Source: Bdellovibrionales bacterium (GTDB lineage: Bacteria > Bdellovibrionota > Bacteriovoracia > Bacteriovoracales > Bacteriovoracaceae). From it: a stretch of 60,925 nt of DNA. The position numbers and the translations under genes are program-made. Shown here in pieces: positions 53,059-60,910 of this stretch (its first letter is position 1; each line of letters starts with the position of its first letter). Under the pieces are notes generated by a model. That model was given only the letters and a program-made list of their open reading frames with translations. It had not been told where the DNA came from and ran no database searches. Where the stretch lies: NCBI GenBank assembly GCA_030638415.1, contig DAOWEO010000076.1:1-60925 (forward strand). The letters run 5' to 3'.

Positions 53059-53874
53059 CTACTGTAACTGTGCATATAGCTCTTTAGAAGATAGGGATGT
53101 CATCTTCGCCAACAATTTTGATAACTCTTTTTTACTCTGTCTACCTGCAAGATACTCTAAAACCAATGTATCACTAACCCCACGCTTACCTTTTTGCCCA
53201 TCAGAATAAAATGCGATTATAAACTCTCCCTTACATGTCAGCTCTAAGTCTTGTAAAGAGTCTTCACTAGTATTAAGTCTAACGACCTGCTGGTATTGCT
53301 TAGACAGCTCTCGCATTACAACAATTTCTAATGGAATTGCAGTAACCTCGTATATTATTTCTAATGTTTTTAAAATACGTTTCGGTGATTCAAAAATAAT
53401 ATACGTGCCACCTTGCTCAACATAACCAGATATCTGAGTACCCATTTTAGATTTATCACGTGGCAAAAAACCAACAAAGGTGTAGGGATTAGGGGGTAGT
53501 CCAGCTAGCTCTAATGCCATTGTCACAGAGCTCACCCCTGAAATACTATCAACTTCCACATTTTGTTCATATGCTGCTTTTACTAATGGATATGCAGGAT
53601 CAGATACAATTGGACTCCCAGCATCTGAAACAAGATAAACATCATTTTCTTTAGTAAACTCCAAAATTTCTTGTATTTTTCCCTCTCCAGAATGATCGTG
53701 AAAAGAGTTAATATATTTCCCCTCTAAAGAGACACCTAAATGGTTCAATAGAACTTTAAAATTCCGCGTATCCTCTGCAAAAAAATATTTTCCTTGAGTA
53801 TAAGCCTCAAGTGCCCGAGAGGAGACATCTCCCACATTTCCAATAGGAGTATTAAGTAAAATAAGCTTAGACAT
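53059..53874 (-). CDS. rsmI: 16S rRNA (cytidine-2'-O)-methyltransferase RsmI
   Basis: This is a 271-residue SAM enzyme of the tetrapyrrole-methylase fold that 2'-O-methylates C1402 of 16S rRNA. It has KLILLNTPIGNVGDVSSRAL, FAEDTRN, VSDAGSPIVSDPAYPLV, GVSSVTMALELAGLPPNPYTFVGFLP and FESPKRI. The start is placed at the ATG where homology begins, with GGAGG nine bases upstream; the open frame extends 33 codons further towards the STAS gene. It is divergent from the STAS gene. Confidence 0.95.
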   Translation of the reverse strand: MSKLILLNTPIGNVGDVSSRALEAYTQGKYFFAEDTRNFKVLLNHLGVSLEGKYINSFHDHSGEGKIQEILEFTKENDVYLVSDAGSPIVSDPAYPLVKAAYEQNVEVDSISGVSSVTMALELAGLPPNPYTFVGFLPRDKSKMGTQISGYVEQGGTYIIFESPKRILKTLEIIYEVTAIPLEIVVMRELSKQYQQVVRLNTSEDSLQDLELTCKGEFIIAFYSDGQKGKRGVSDTLVLEYLAGRQSKKELSKLLAKMTSLSSKELYAQLQ

Positions 53875-53966
53875 GAAAAAGATTCCTCCTAAAATAAATT
53901 TATCTCTAATGGTATTATAATGAACAAGAGGTGTCATTACCGATTCACCCACAAAAGGAGTAAAAA

Positions 53967-54353
53967 ATGTCATTAGAGGCTAATATTCATACCGACTCAC
54001 AAGGAAACCTAACTATTCATATGCGTGGAGGTTTCAACTATGAATCGATCAAGTCCCTACGACAAGAACTTAACCGTATCACAACAAAAAATCCTTATTC
54101 ACATATAACTTTAGATATGAACCAGGTAGATTTTGTTGGATCTACAGGTATTGCTCACTTTGTAGATACTCTAAATGTTTTAAATAAAAATAAAACATTT
54201 ATTCAAATGGCTAATGTTAAATCTGAATTCATCAAAGTCTTCAAGCTGTATAAAATGGAAGCATTAGAAACAATGATTCAAGAGTTTGAAAATGACGATA
54301 CTGAGAATTTAGGTCAGATGTTTGCAAATAGAAAAAGAACTTTTTCTAACTAA
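53967..54353 (+). CDS. STAS domain protein (anti-sigma factor antagonist type)
   Basis: The 128-residue cytoplasmic protein is one STAS domain. Key stretch: ITLDMNQVDFVGSTGIAHFVD, where the conserved phosphorylatable Ser lies in D-F-V-G-S-T-G. Such proteins bind anti-sigma kinases or act in partner switching. No RsbW/anti-sigma kinase, PP2C or sigma gene lies nearby. GGAG precedes the ATG. The C-terminal 20 residues are polar and extend past the domain. Confidence 0.92.
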   Translation: MSLEANIHTDSQGNLTIHMRGGFNYESIKSLRQELNRITTKNPYSHITLDMNQVDFVGSTGIAHFVDTLNVLNKNKTFIQMANVKSEFIKVFKLYKMEALETMIQEFENDDTENLGQMFANRKRTFSN

Positions 54354-54841
54354 AACGAAACATTTAAGACATTAAGATAAAACTTTGCTCGTGAAGCTGG
54401 CTGCTGTGGCAACCTGCTCGCCCATCCACGCTCTGCTTGATATTCTTTCATCTCTGCATATGGATTCCATCTCTCCAAAGGATTACCTGCACCATCGACT
54501 TCATTACTGCCACCAGACTGATCATCATTTTCATAAGGAGAATTTCCCCCATATGGAGAATTACCATATGACCTATCTATAGTAATCATGTGAGATAAAA
54601 TAATATAGCTGCCAAAAAGTAAACCAGTCCAAAGCCCAATAGAAGCACCCTGAGCAATTGCACGACTTTCACTACCAAATGCCAATGTTGCAGTACCTAA
54701 TAAAGTTCCACCAATGAGACCATATGAGCCTGTTGATAACAAAACCTTAACTTTTGGATTAAGAGCATATGCACGATTTTGCAAGGAACTCACAAAAAAG
54801 ACAGATATAAAAATAGAGACTAAAAATATTTTTCTATACAT
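54350..54841 (-). CDS. Hypothetical membrane/exported protein
   Basis: This 163-residue protein has a signal anchor or signal peptide (KIFLVSIFISVFFVSSLQNRAYA), then two Gly-rich hydrophobic segments (LLSTGSYGLIGGTLLGTATLAFG and GASIGLWTGLLFGSYIIL) like a glycine-zipper hairpin. A Gly/Ser/Asn-rich linker (SYGNSPYGGNSPYENDD) and a polar tail follow. The ATG at 54841 lacks a strong ribosome site; a TTG 12 codons earlier is an alternative. The family is unknown. The 3' end overlaps the STAS gene by four bases. Confidence 0.75.
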   Translation of the reverse strand: MYRKIFLVSIFISVFFVSSLQNRAYALNPKVKVLLSTGSYGLIGGTLLGTATLAFGSESRAIAQGASIGLWTGLLFGSYIILSHMITIDRSYGNSPYGGNSPYENDDQSGGSNEVDGAGNPLERWNPYAEMKEYQAERGWASRLPQQPASRAKFYLNVLNVSF

Positions 54842-54884
54842 TTGACTAGGATAATGAATTTTTGTCCTATTTGGCAAAAAAAAT

Positions 54885-55214
54885 CTAATATTTTTTACTA
54901 TTTACGATAATATTCTCTAACATCACAGGACAATCAAAGATATACCCTAATAATGTGGCACTCCCCTTTAGTCGAACCAGTTGCTTTTTTGACATGTTAT
55001 CCCGGCTTTTGATCTCTTTTATATAAATAACTCCACGATTATAGTAAGCAACATCAATTTGCCCTACCCCATATTTTCTTAAAAGATTAGGTGAAACCAA
55101 CAGTGGCATAAATCTAGAATGAAATTTTGATGAATAATAGAGTTCCCAGTATAGACCTTTAGCAGAACTCCTTGACCCCTTTGAAACTTTTGCGATGAAT
55201 GGGGGTTGGTCCAA
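54885..55214 (-). CDS. YraN/UPF0102-like PD-(D/E)XK-fold protein, start uncertain
   Basis: The core (GLYWELYYSSKF, QIDVAYYNRGVIYIKEIKSR, then RLKGSATLLGYIF) fits the YraN family order: early Glu, then Asp, then E-x-K. YraN genes are often next to rnhB, as here. No start codon exists between the rnhB stop (55159) and the conserved core. Translation must therefore begin inside rnhB; the TTG at 55214 (55-base overlap) is my choice, with ATG codons at 55259, 55274 and 55295 as alternatives. Function of the family is poorly known (Holliday-junction-nuclease-like fold). Confidence 0.75.
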   Translation of the reverse strand: MDQPPFIAKVSKGSRSSAKGLYWELYYSSKFHSRFMPLLVSPNLLRKYGVGQIDVAYYNRGVIYIKEIKSRDNMSKKQLVRLKGSATLLGYIFDCPVMLENIIVNSKKY

Positions 55215-55842
55215 ATTTTTCAATTGCCTCTCGGTGTTGCCTTGTAGGATATCCAGCATGACGCTCAAATCCATATTCAGGGTATCGCTTTGCATATATT
55301 TGCATTTTATAATCTCTAAATTCTTTAGCAATAATAGATGCAAGCCCAATCAACAAGGACTTTGAATCACCTTTTACAATAGTCTGCTGCTCAAAATGAT
55401 CATGACTTTCAAAAGTCTTATTTCCATCAATCAATATGACACTTTCCAAATTTGGAGCTAAGGCCAGACTCGCCACTTCCATACATTTTAAAGATGCAAA
55501 TAAAATATTTGTTTCATCAATGTAAGTATGTGGTTTTTCAGCTATCACAAATGAGAGTGAAAAATTTTTATTACTACATAGTGAATATCTTGTTTCACTA
55601 ACCAGAGAACCTACTGAGATATTTAACTTTTCCAAAATGATCAAACGCTTTTTTGCTGTTAATTTCTTGGAATCAGTAATTCCTAGATTACTAAGATAAT
55701 CTACAAAATCCTCAAACTTAAAATCTGTATTAGCAGTTAACATAACTGCAGCTGCCGCAACAGGTCCAGCAAGTGGCCCCCTTCCAACCTCATCGCAACC
55801 AATCAAATTTGATCCATCTTTATAGTATTCAATATCAATCAT
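55159..55842 (-). CDS. rnhB: Ribonuclease HII
   Basis: This 227-residue cytoplasmic enzyme removes ribonucleotides from DNA-RNA hybrids. It has GCDEVGRGPLAGPVAAAAV (first catalytic D-E), ITDSKKLTAKKR, VILIDGNK, VKGDSKSLLIGLASIIAKEFRD and GYPTRQHREAIEKFGPTPIHRKSF. Between residues 70 and 120 it has a slightly longer insert than E. coli RnhB. The ATG at 55842 is preferred to a TTG at 55854. It lies downstream of rplS behind a terminator, the conserved rplS-rnhB order. Confidence 0.96.
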   Translation of the reverse strand: MIDIEYYKDGSNLIGCDEVGRGPLAGPVAAAAVMLTANTDFKFEDFVDYLSNLGITDSKKLTAKKRLIILEKLNISVGSLVSETRYSLCSNKNFSLSFVIAEKPHTYIDETNILFASLKCMEVASLALAPNLESVILIDGNKTFESHDHFEQQTIVKGDSKSLLIGLASIIAKEFRDYKMQIYAKRYPEYGFERHAGYPTRQHREAIEKFGPTPIHRKSFKGVKEFC

Positions 55843-55855
55843 TAATTTTTCCAAA

Positions 55856-55887
55856 AAAAAAGCCTCCCATAAAGAGAGGCTTTTTTG
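55856..55887 (-). terminator. Terminator between rplS and rnhB
   Basis: AAAAGCCTC / GAGGCTTTT forms the stem with a 9-base loop; on the minus strand it is followed by nine T ending at the rnhB leader. Its T run directly precedes the rnhB start region, so partial read-through probably feeds rnhB. Confidence 0.85.
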
Positions 55888-55908
55888 TACTATTTTTTTA
55901 AGCTTAAA

Positions 55909-56271
55909 TTACTTGCGGTCGTAGTCAATCGCAATACGAGCACTCTTACCAGAACGATCACGTAAGTAGTAGTGTTTTGCACGTCTAGTTTTACCTTTCT
56001 GTAACACTTCTAATTTTTTTACAAGTGGTGAATGAAATGGAAATACTCTTTCTACTCCAATACCATTTGAAACTTTTCTTACACGAAAATGTCCTGAAGT
56101 TTTTCCGTAGTGCTTAATTCCAATACAAACACCTTGAAAAATCTGGATACGAGTTTTCGCACCTTCCTTAATCTGAGCGTGAACAGCAACTGTGTCTCCA
56201 CTTCTAAATTCAGGAATGTCTTTTACTGCTTCATTTTTGTAGATATCATCTACAACATCAACTAGATTCAT
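55909..56271 (-). CDS. rplS: 50S ribosomal protein L19
   Basis: This 120-residue protein has the L19 signature FRSGDTVAVHAQIKEG, then IQIFQGVCIGIKHYG, SNGIGVERVFPFHSPLV and LEVLQKGKTRRAKHYYLRDR. It lies at the subunit interface of the ribosome. It follows the SPOUT methyltransferase and trmD as in many bacteria. A strong terminator follows. Confidence 0.98.
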   Translation of the reverse strand: MNLVDVVDDIYKNEAVKDIPEFRSGDTVAVHAQIKEGAKTRIQIFQGVCIGIKHYGKTSGHFRVRKVSNGIGVERVFPFHSPLVKKLEVLQKGKTRRAKHYYLRDRSGKSARIAIDYDRK

Positions 56272-56337
56272 AACAAATCTCCTTAAAAAAAACTCTCAGA
56301 GGACTCACCCAACAAAGGAGCGTTCTTAAAAGTAGTA

Positions 56338-56913
56338 TTATAGGGCAGAGGCTTCCCGTACGCGATCCAAATAGATCGCAACTGCAGATCTGACAGATAG
56401 ATGGTTATACCCATCATCTGCTGCACCCAAAAGAGGGTCCAACATAAAATCCGCCATCTCTAAAACAGAAGCGTTTAATCCCCAGCCTGTACCAAATAAT
56501 AGCAAAAGCGGTCTCTTGTCAATAGAAATTTTATTTATGAGAGTTTTTACCGCCCCATCTGATTCTTGAAAATTTGCGCCTGTCACTGCAATTAGAGGTT
56601 TTTCTCCCTCAATTTTTTCAATTTCTTGACAAGCATCTGCAACAGAATTAACTAACCTGGCAATGGCCAAGGCATCTTTACGATCTGGATTATAAGCACT
56701 GCTTTTATCCTCTCCCCAGTGACCTAAAATTCGCTGAACCAGATCGTGTTGTGGCTTTAAGGGAGTGATTATAAAATAATTTTTAAAACCAAAAGTACGA
56801 CATGACCTCGAAATATCATGTATATCTAAATTTGTAACAGAAGTTGTTACTACTTCGCCACGTTTGTTGTTAATTGGATAGTGTACAAGTCCAAGGTAGT
56901 AACTATTTTTCAT
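56338..56913 (-). CDS. SPOUT-fold RNA methyltransferase (Methyltrn_RNA_4 family)
   Basis: The 191-residue protein matches the small family that often follows trmD: LGLVHYPINNKRGEVVTTSVTNL, DIHDISRSCRTFGFKNYFII, HWGEDKSSAYNPDRKDAL and a knot region LLLLFGTGWGLN...HLSVRSAVAIYLDR. The family is predicted to be SAM-dependent RNA methyltransferases; the target is unknown. The ATG overlaps the trmD stop by 11 bases, with AAGGA upstream. Confidence 0.9.
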   Translation of the reverse strand: MKNSYYLGLVHYPINNKRGEVVTTSVTNLDIHDISRSCRTFGFKNYFIITPLKPQHDLVQRILGHWGEDKSSAYNPDRKDALAIARLVNSVADACQEIEKIEGEKPLIAVTGANFQESDGAVKTLINKISIDKRPLLLLFGTGWGLNASVLEMADFMLDPLLGAADDGYNHLSVRSAVAIYLDRVREASAL

Positions 56914-57649
56914 TTTTTCCTTTGAGTAAGTCTGGTCTATATTTTTTTGTCTGTTCTAATTTTTGCTGCTGTCGCCAAAGCTTAATATTTGCATGGTGTC
57001 CTGAAATAAGTACTTCGGGAATCTGCGTACCATTGAACTGTGCAGGTCTAGTAAATTGTGGATAATCGAGCATTCCGTGTTCAAATGAGTCTTCCTGAGG
57101 ACTGCTCACGTTACTTAGAGTTCCTCCTACGAAGCGTAAGGCAGAGTCTAAAATTGTCATTACCGCTAATTCGCCTCCAGATAAGACAAAGGAACCTAGA
57201 CTATACTCTTTATCAACATACTGCTCCAAAAACCTTTCATCGACTCCTTCATAACGACCACAAAGAAATACAAGGTCCTTGGACTCTTCCATTTCCCAAA
57301 AATCACCTTTAAACTGCTTGGCCGTATCTGCATTCCAAACACAACCTCTTGCAGAAGTGTATACAACAGCTAGCTCCTGCTTAATATCTTTATAATTCCC
57401 AGCAGCAACTACGCCTTCTAATAACGCTCGCTCTAAAATATCTGGTCTAAAGATCATTCCTGGCCCACCACCAAATGGAGAATCATCAACAGCATGGTGA
57501 TTTCCATGACCATAATCTCTAATGTTTACCAGGTTAATTTCGATCTGCTTATCACCACGCTTACCGCTCAATAATTGACCTACAACTCCTTCACTCATAA
57601 AGGGCTTAAAGTATTCAGGTAAAACAGTCATGATCCAAATTCTATGCAT
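56903..57649 (-). CDS. trmD: tRNA (guanine-N1)-methyltransferase TrmD
   Basis: This is a 248-residue SPOUT methyltransferase that makes m1G37 in tRNAs. It has the trefoil-knot motifs: IWIMTVLPEYFKPFMSEG, NIRDYGHGNHHAVDDSPFGGGPGMIFRPD, VFLCGRYEGVDERF, SLGSFVLSGGELAVM and YPQFTRPAQFNG. It starts one base overlapping the rimM stop (TAATG). The C-terminus is standard. Confidence 0.98.
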   Translation of the reverse strand: MHRIWIMTVLPEYFKPFMSEGVVGQLLSGKRGDKQIEINLVNIRDYGHGNHHAVDDSPFGGGPGMIFRPDILERALLEGVVAAGNYKDIKQELAVVYTSARGCVWNADTAKQFKGDFWEMEESKDLVFLCGRYEGVDERFLEQYVDKEYSLGSFVLSGGELAVMTILDSALRFVGGTLSNVSSPQEDSFEHGMLDYPQFTRPAQFNGTQIPEVLISGHHANIKLWRQQQKLEQTKKYRPDLLKGKNEK

Positions 57650-58173
57650 TACTCAATCTCAATAGGTAGAATAATCTCAAGTCGATTATTTTCCACATCA
57701 ACGATTGGAAAAAACTCATCAACAAAAGGTAACTCTAATTTCTGGTTATCTAATTTTTTTATTACTAAAATATCTTGCATCCCGTTGTCATAGATACTAT
57801 CGATAACACCAACCTCTTTATCACTTCCATGCTCAAAAACTGATACTCCGATCAGATCAACGAGGTAGAGGCCATCATCATCTTCTGGAAATTGTGCCCG
57901 AGGAAAAAAAATTTGAAATGGTAATACATCATCAACACCATTTCTATCTGTAATACCTTTTAAATAGACAATGACTTTATTACCAAAAGCAATTTTCTCA
58001 ATTATAAATTCTTCACCTGCAGTCGCAATAGAACTGCTTTCAATCCCACGCAAGACAACTAATGAACCATTTTTTAAAACACTATTGTCACTATTGAAAA
58101 GCTTAAAAGTAAAACCACCCTTAAGCCCATGGGCTGAGCGACAAAACCCTAATTCCACTAAATCTTCTTTCAT
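57649..58173 (-). CDS. rimM: Ribosome maturation factor RimM
   Basis: This 174-residue protein helps 30S assembly around S19. The N-terminal RimM domain has LGFCRSAHGLKGGFTFKLF and the PRC-barrel part has DLIGVSVFE...GVIDSIYDNGMQDILVI and LPFVDEFFPIVDVENNRLEI. The ATG at 58173 is chosen by homology; the open frame continues 17 codons upstream. In many bacteria rpsP precedes rimM, but here rimM is first in the operon. Confidence 0.94.
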   Translation of the reverse strand: MKEDLVELGFCRSAHGLKGGFTFKLFNSDNSVLKNGSLVVLRGIESSSIATAGEEFIIEKIAFGNKVIVYLKGITDRNGVDDVLPFQIFFPRAQFPEDDDGLYLVDLIGVSVFEHGSDKEVGVIDSIYDNGMQDILVIKKLDNQKLELPFVDEFFPIVDVENNRLEIILPIEIE

Positions 58174-58281
58174 ATTCTCTAATACCTCTAAATGCCTATA
58201 ATTTAAGGCAGGACTTAAAATCAATTATTTTATTAAATCCTTACAAAATTCATATGTTACTTGCTAGTAATAACTTTTATC

Positions 58282-58310
58282 CTGTTAAAAAACAATAATT
58301 TTATTATAAT
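58282..58310 (+). promoter_or_regulatory. Candidate promoter of the 697-residue exported protein
   Basis: An exact TATAAT (58305-58310) lies 17 bases after CTGTTA (58282-58287) and about 34 bases before the ATG. Confidence 0.5.
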
Positions 58311-58343
58311 GAAGTATATATAAAATACTTCGAGGGCATAACC

Positions 58344-60437
58344 ATGAAAAAACAACTTTCGCTAAAATATTTTCTAACAATTATTATATGCCTTCAATTT
58401 ACGATCACTCCAATCTTTACTCTCGCTGCAGCAACGACAACAACAGCTCCCGCCACCGAAACGGAATCATCTAATCTAGTTAAAAGCTTTGATGAAACAA
58501 AAGAAAATGAAAGTCATGATGATGAAAATTTTATTATGTCAGGCATGTTAATGCTTACAATGCCAGTAGTTGCAGTCATATCAATAAAATCTCTGGCAAA
58601 TACGCAAGCGGGAACATGTTATTCACCATGGATTTTTGGTGCATCTGCCGCTTATTATGCAGTTATGGAAGTTATGAACTGGGAAGAGTTTGAAGGTGGA
58701 TCTACCGGTGCTTTGGAAATAGTAAGAGACATTCATGTTGATGTGCAAATTGAAACTCTTACAGCAGCTAAAGAAGAGACTGCTCGTGCACGTAAAGCTG
58801 TCGAAGCAAAAGCTGACAATGCCAAAATTGCAGGTATTGGATTTGGAGTTGCTGCAGCTGTCGCAATCGCAGAACAAATAATGGATACCTCCACTTGGAG
58901 TCAAGGCTGTAGAGCCGAAGATAAAGGTTCAAGTACTAAAGATGATCCGAAAGCTAAAGCTACTACTAAGCCTAAGCCTGTTAAGCCTGTTAAGTCTGTT
59001 AAGCCTATTACGAATGGTAAAACTTCTCACATAATAGATTCTGAGACTCGTTGCTATGACAGTACTTTTTCATATGAAAGTGAAAACACAATGAAAGAAA
59101 ATAAATTAAAGTTTCAAAAAAAGATGGCTAACATATTCTCTATAAAACCTCACACTCCCCAAGTAGTATCAAATAGCTTACCTGCAGGCAATGCCTTAGA
59201 GAATTTTGCTGTATATCTCCAAAAAAATAATACTGAGCGATCACTTACTACAGATGAATATGAAAAATTAAATAACCCAACTATCATAAGCCTTCTGCCT
59301 TCTGCTAAGCAGATGGCACACTGGTTACAGAATGCATTAATTCCAAGTGCTGAAGGTGCAATGAGCAGTTTTGAGCAGTACGGCATCATTGGTGGAACAG
59401 CTGCTGCTGCACTACTTTACTACCTTGTTGAAAGTGAGACTATGAGCTTACCTACAATTCTGTCTAATGGGTGGACAAGAGCCATTATGTACGGAGCTTC
59501 CGCAGCGATTGCTTTTATGGCCAAAAGTGATTTTGATGAAGTTGTGGAACATCTTAAAACACGAGAAGAACAATATGCTTCACTAATTGAACGTCTAGAG
59601 CAAAACAATGCCCTATCTAGTCTTGATCTTGGTGGCACTACAAGTAGTTTAAATCCTGCTAAAGCACCTGTCATTAATCCTCCTAAAAAACCAACAGTTG
59701 ATGCTGATGATCTATGTATTGCCGGTGAAGACGGAGAAGCTGTCCCTATAAGTTGTGACAGATGTACTGTAGAAAATAACTGTAAAACATCTGAGATACC
59801 AGAAAGTACACAATTTCCTGCAAATATTCCTCAAGATCTAGGAACAACTACTAATCTGTTGCAAGGAATGCAAACTGATCGCTATAGCGGGAATACTGCT
59901 GGTGCTGATCTGGCAAGTGGACAGTTAGGCCAGTATGCAGGTTCAGTACGAAATATTAAAAAGAAGCTTGAAGACGTCGCAAATGCTAACCTGATCAAAA
60001 AAGGAAAAGCTCCTATCGATTTTGATGGTATGACCAAAAAGTTTATGAATGATTATAAAGGGTCTGCTCTTAGTGCAATAAAAAAAATGCCTGCTGAGCA
60101 CCGCTCTGCATATAGTAGTGTTGCGGGACTCGGTGGAGCAGTAGAAAAGGTTAAGTCACATGCCAAGGCAAAGCTAAATCTTCCTACGCAGGCAAATGGT
60201 AAAGCACCTAGTGGTAAAAAAACAGCCAAAGACCCTTTTGCTGGTATTGATTTTGGACAGAAGCCTACTGCAGTTGGTGTAAAACCAGTAGCACATCAAA
60301 ACCCAATCGAAGACGGATATGACTATAGTACAAATGTGAATGATATTATTCAAAGTAAAAATACTAACATTTTCGAAATCATTACAGTTAGATATCTTAA
60401 ATCTGCTTACCCTATGCTACTAGAAGAAGAGAAGTAA
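58344..60437 (+). CDS. Large exported/membrane protein of unknown function
   Basis: This is a 697-residue protein with an N-terminal signal peptide (YFLTIIICLQFTITPIFTLAAA). Ala/Gly-rich hydrophobic segments follow at about residues 65-85 (MLMLTMPVVAVISI), 165-180 (IAGIGFGVAAAVAIA), 350-365 (IIGGTAAAALLYYL) and 380-400 (AIMYGASAAIAFMA). Between them lie a Lys/Pro repeat (KPKPVKPVKSVKP), a coiled-coil-like Glu/Lys/Ala stretch near residue 140, and Cys pairs (CIAG, CDRCTVENNC). The last 150 residues are basic and disordered-looking. No family is recognised. GAGGG lies seven bases before the ATG; it is monocistronic. Confidence 0.78.
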   Translation: MKKQLSLKYFLTIIICLQFTITPIFTLAAATTTTAPATETESSNLVKSFDETKENESHDDENFIMSGMLMLTMPVVAVISIKSLANTQAGTCYSPWIFGASAAYYAVMEVMNWEEFEGGSTGALEIVRDIHVDVQIETLTAAKEETARARKAVEAKADNAKIAGIGFGVAAAVAIAEQIMDTSTWSQGCRAEDKGSSTKDDPKAKATTKPKPVKPVKSVKPITNGKTSHIIDSETRCYDSTFSYESENTMKENKLKFQKKMANIFSIKPHTPQVVSNSLPAGNALENFAVYLQKNNTERSLTTDEYEKLNNPTIISLLPSAKQMAHWLQNALIPSAEGAMSSFEQYGIIGGTAAAALLYYLVESETMSLPTILSNGWTRAIMYGASAAIAFMAKSDFDEVVEHLKTREEQYASLIERLEQNNALSSLDLGGTTSSLNPAKAPVINPPKKPTVDADDLCIAGEDGEAVPISCDRCTVENNCKTSEIPESTQFPANIPQDLGTTTNLLQGMQTDRYSGNTAGADLASGQLGQYAGSVRNIKKKLEDVANANLIKKGKAPIDFDGMTKKFMNDYKGSALSAIKKMPAEHRSAYSSVAGLGGAVEKVKSHAKAKLNLPTQANGKAPSGKKTAKDPFAGIDFGQKPTAVGVKPVAHQNPIEDGYDYSTNVNDIIQSKNTNIFEIITVRYLKSAYPMLLEEEK

Positions 60438-60464
60438 GTATTTCACTTGTAAGTATTTCACTTG
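60435..60464 (+). repeat. 15-bp tandem repeat at the stop codon
   Basis: The unit TAAGTATTTCACTTG occurs twice head-to-tail (60435-60449, 60450-60464), with a partial third (TAAG). The first copy starts at the stop codon of the preceding gene, so changes in copy number would leave the protein unchanged. Confidence 0.85.
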
Positions 60465-60469
60465 TAAGC

Positions 60470-60489
60470 AACTCGTCCTAGGACGAGTT
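60470..60489. repeat. Perfect 20-bp palindrome
   Basis: AACTCGTCCT is followed directly by its own reverse complement AGGACGAGTT, without a spacer. It lies 33 bases after the exported-protein gene and may be a protein-binding site or a weak terminator; there is no T run. Confidence 0.8.
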
Positions 60490-60557
60490 ACAACTGCCTT
60501 AAGTACAGTCTTACGTCAAACAAATTACAAGAATATAAATAAGCTACGATTTTAGGC

Positions 60558-60592
60558 AAAAAAAAACCTCAGTCCGAAAACTGAGGTTTTAA
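60558..60592 (-). terminator. Second terminator downstream of the 5S region
   Basis: AAAACCTCAGT / ACTGAGGTTTT is a strong stem with a short loop and a long T run on the minus strand. It lies immediately beyond the remnant 5S 3' end at 60597-60611, in the same relative place as the terminator of the intact 5S gene. On the plus strand the hairpin could also end the exported-protein transcript. Confidence 0.85.
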
Positions 60593-60611
60593 AAAATGGG
60601 TGCACCTTGCT
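60591..60611 (-). pseudogene. Remnant of a second 5S rRNA 3' end
   Basis: These 21 bases are identical to 60787-60807, the 3' end of the 5S gene plus flanking A run. A further 11 bases of 5S-like sequence (TCTGACACCAA, 60697-60707; also at 60810-60820) lie on the other side of an 85-base inserted segment. The rest of the gene is absent. Confidence 0.7.
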
Positions 60612-60696
60612 TCACTTAACTCACAAGACCACCATTCAGTGCTTTCGAGCATCATCCATAGTAAACATATGCTAGCAGCATATGTTTTAAGTGAAG
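60610..60696. repeat. Inverted-repeat-bounded insert inside the 5S remnant
   Basis: CTTCACTTAA (60610-60619) and TTAAGTGAAG (60687-60696) are perfect inverted repeats bounding about 67 bases, which contain an internal palindrome AACATATGC...GCATATGTT-like hairpin (60664-60685). It separates the two pieces of the 5S remnant. It could be a small non-coding mobile element or an rRNA spacer hairpin. Confidence 0.6.
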
Positions 60697-60737
60697 TCTG
60701 ACACCAATAAATAATAATTAAACAGATAAACTAGCTC

Positions 60738-60790
60738 TTTAAATACAAAAAGCCCCATTATTGCTAATGAGGCTTTTTGTATTTAAAAAA
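60738..60790 (-). terminator. Terminator of the 5S rRNA / rRNA operon
   Basis: A long stem (AAATACAAAAAGCC...GGCTTTTTGTATTT, about 14 pairs with an inner CATTA/TAATG part) lies 3-5 bases past the 5S 3' end on the minus strand. Confidence 0.88.
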
Positions 60791-60792
60791 AA

Positions 60793-60910
<118 letters not shown>

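Noticed and set aside
53875..53973. 33-residue N-terminal extension of rsmI
   Set aside because: The RsmI fold starts at MSKLILLNTP, which has its own GGAGG; the extension overlaps the divergent STAS gene start.
60611..60696. tRNA gene next to the 5S rRNA
   Set aside because: The segment has inverted ends but no acceptor/T-arm GTTC motif or anticodon-arm layout.
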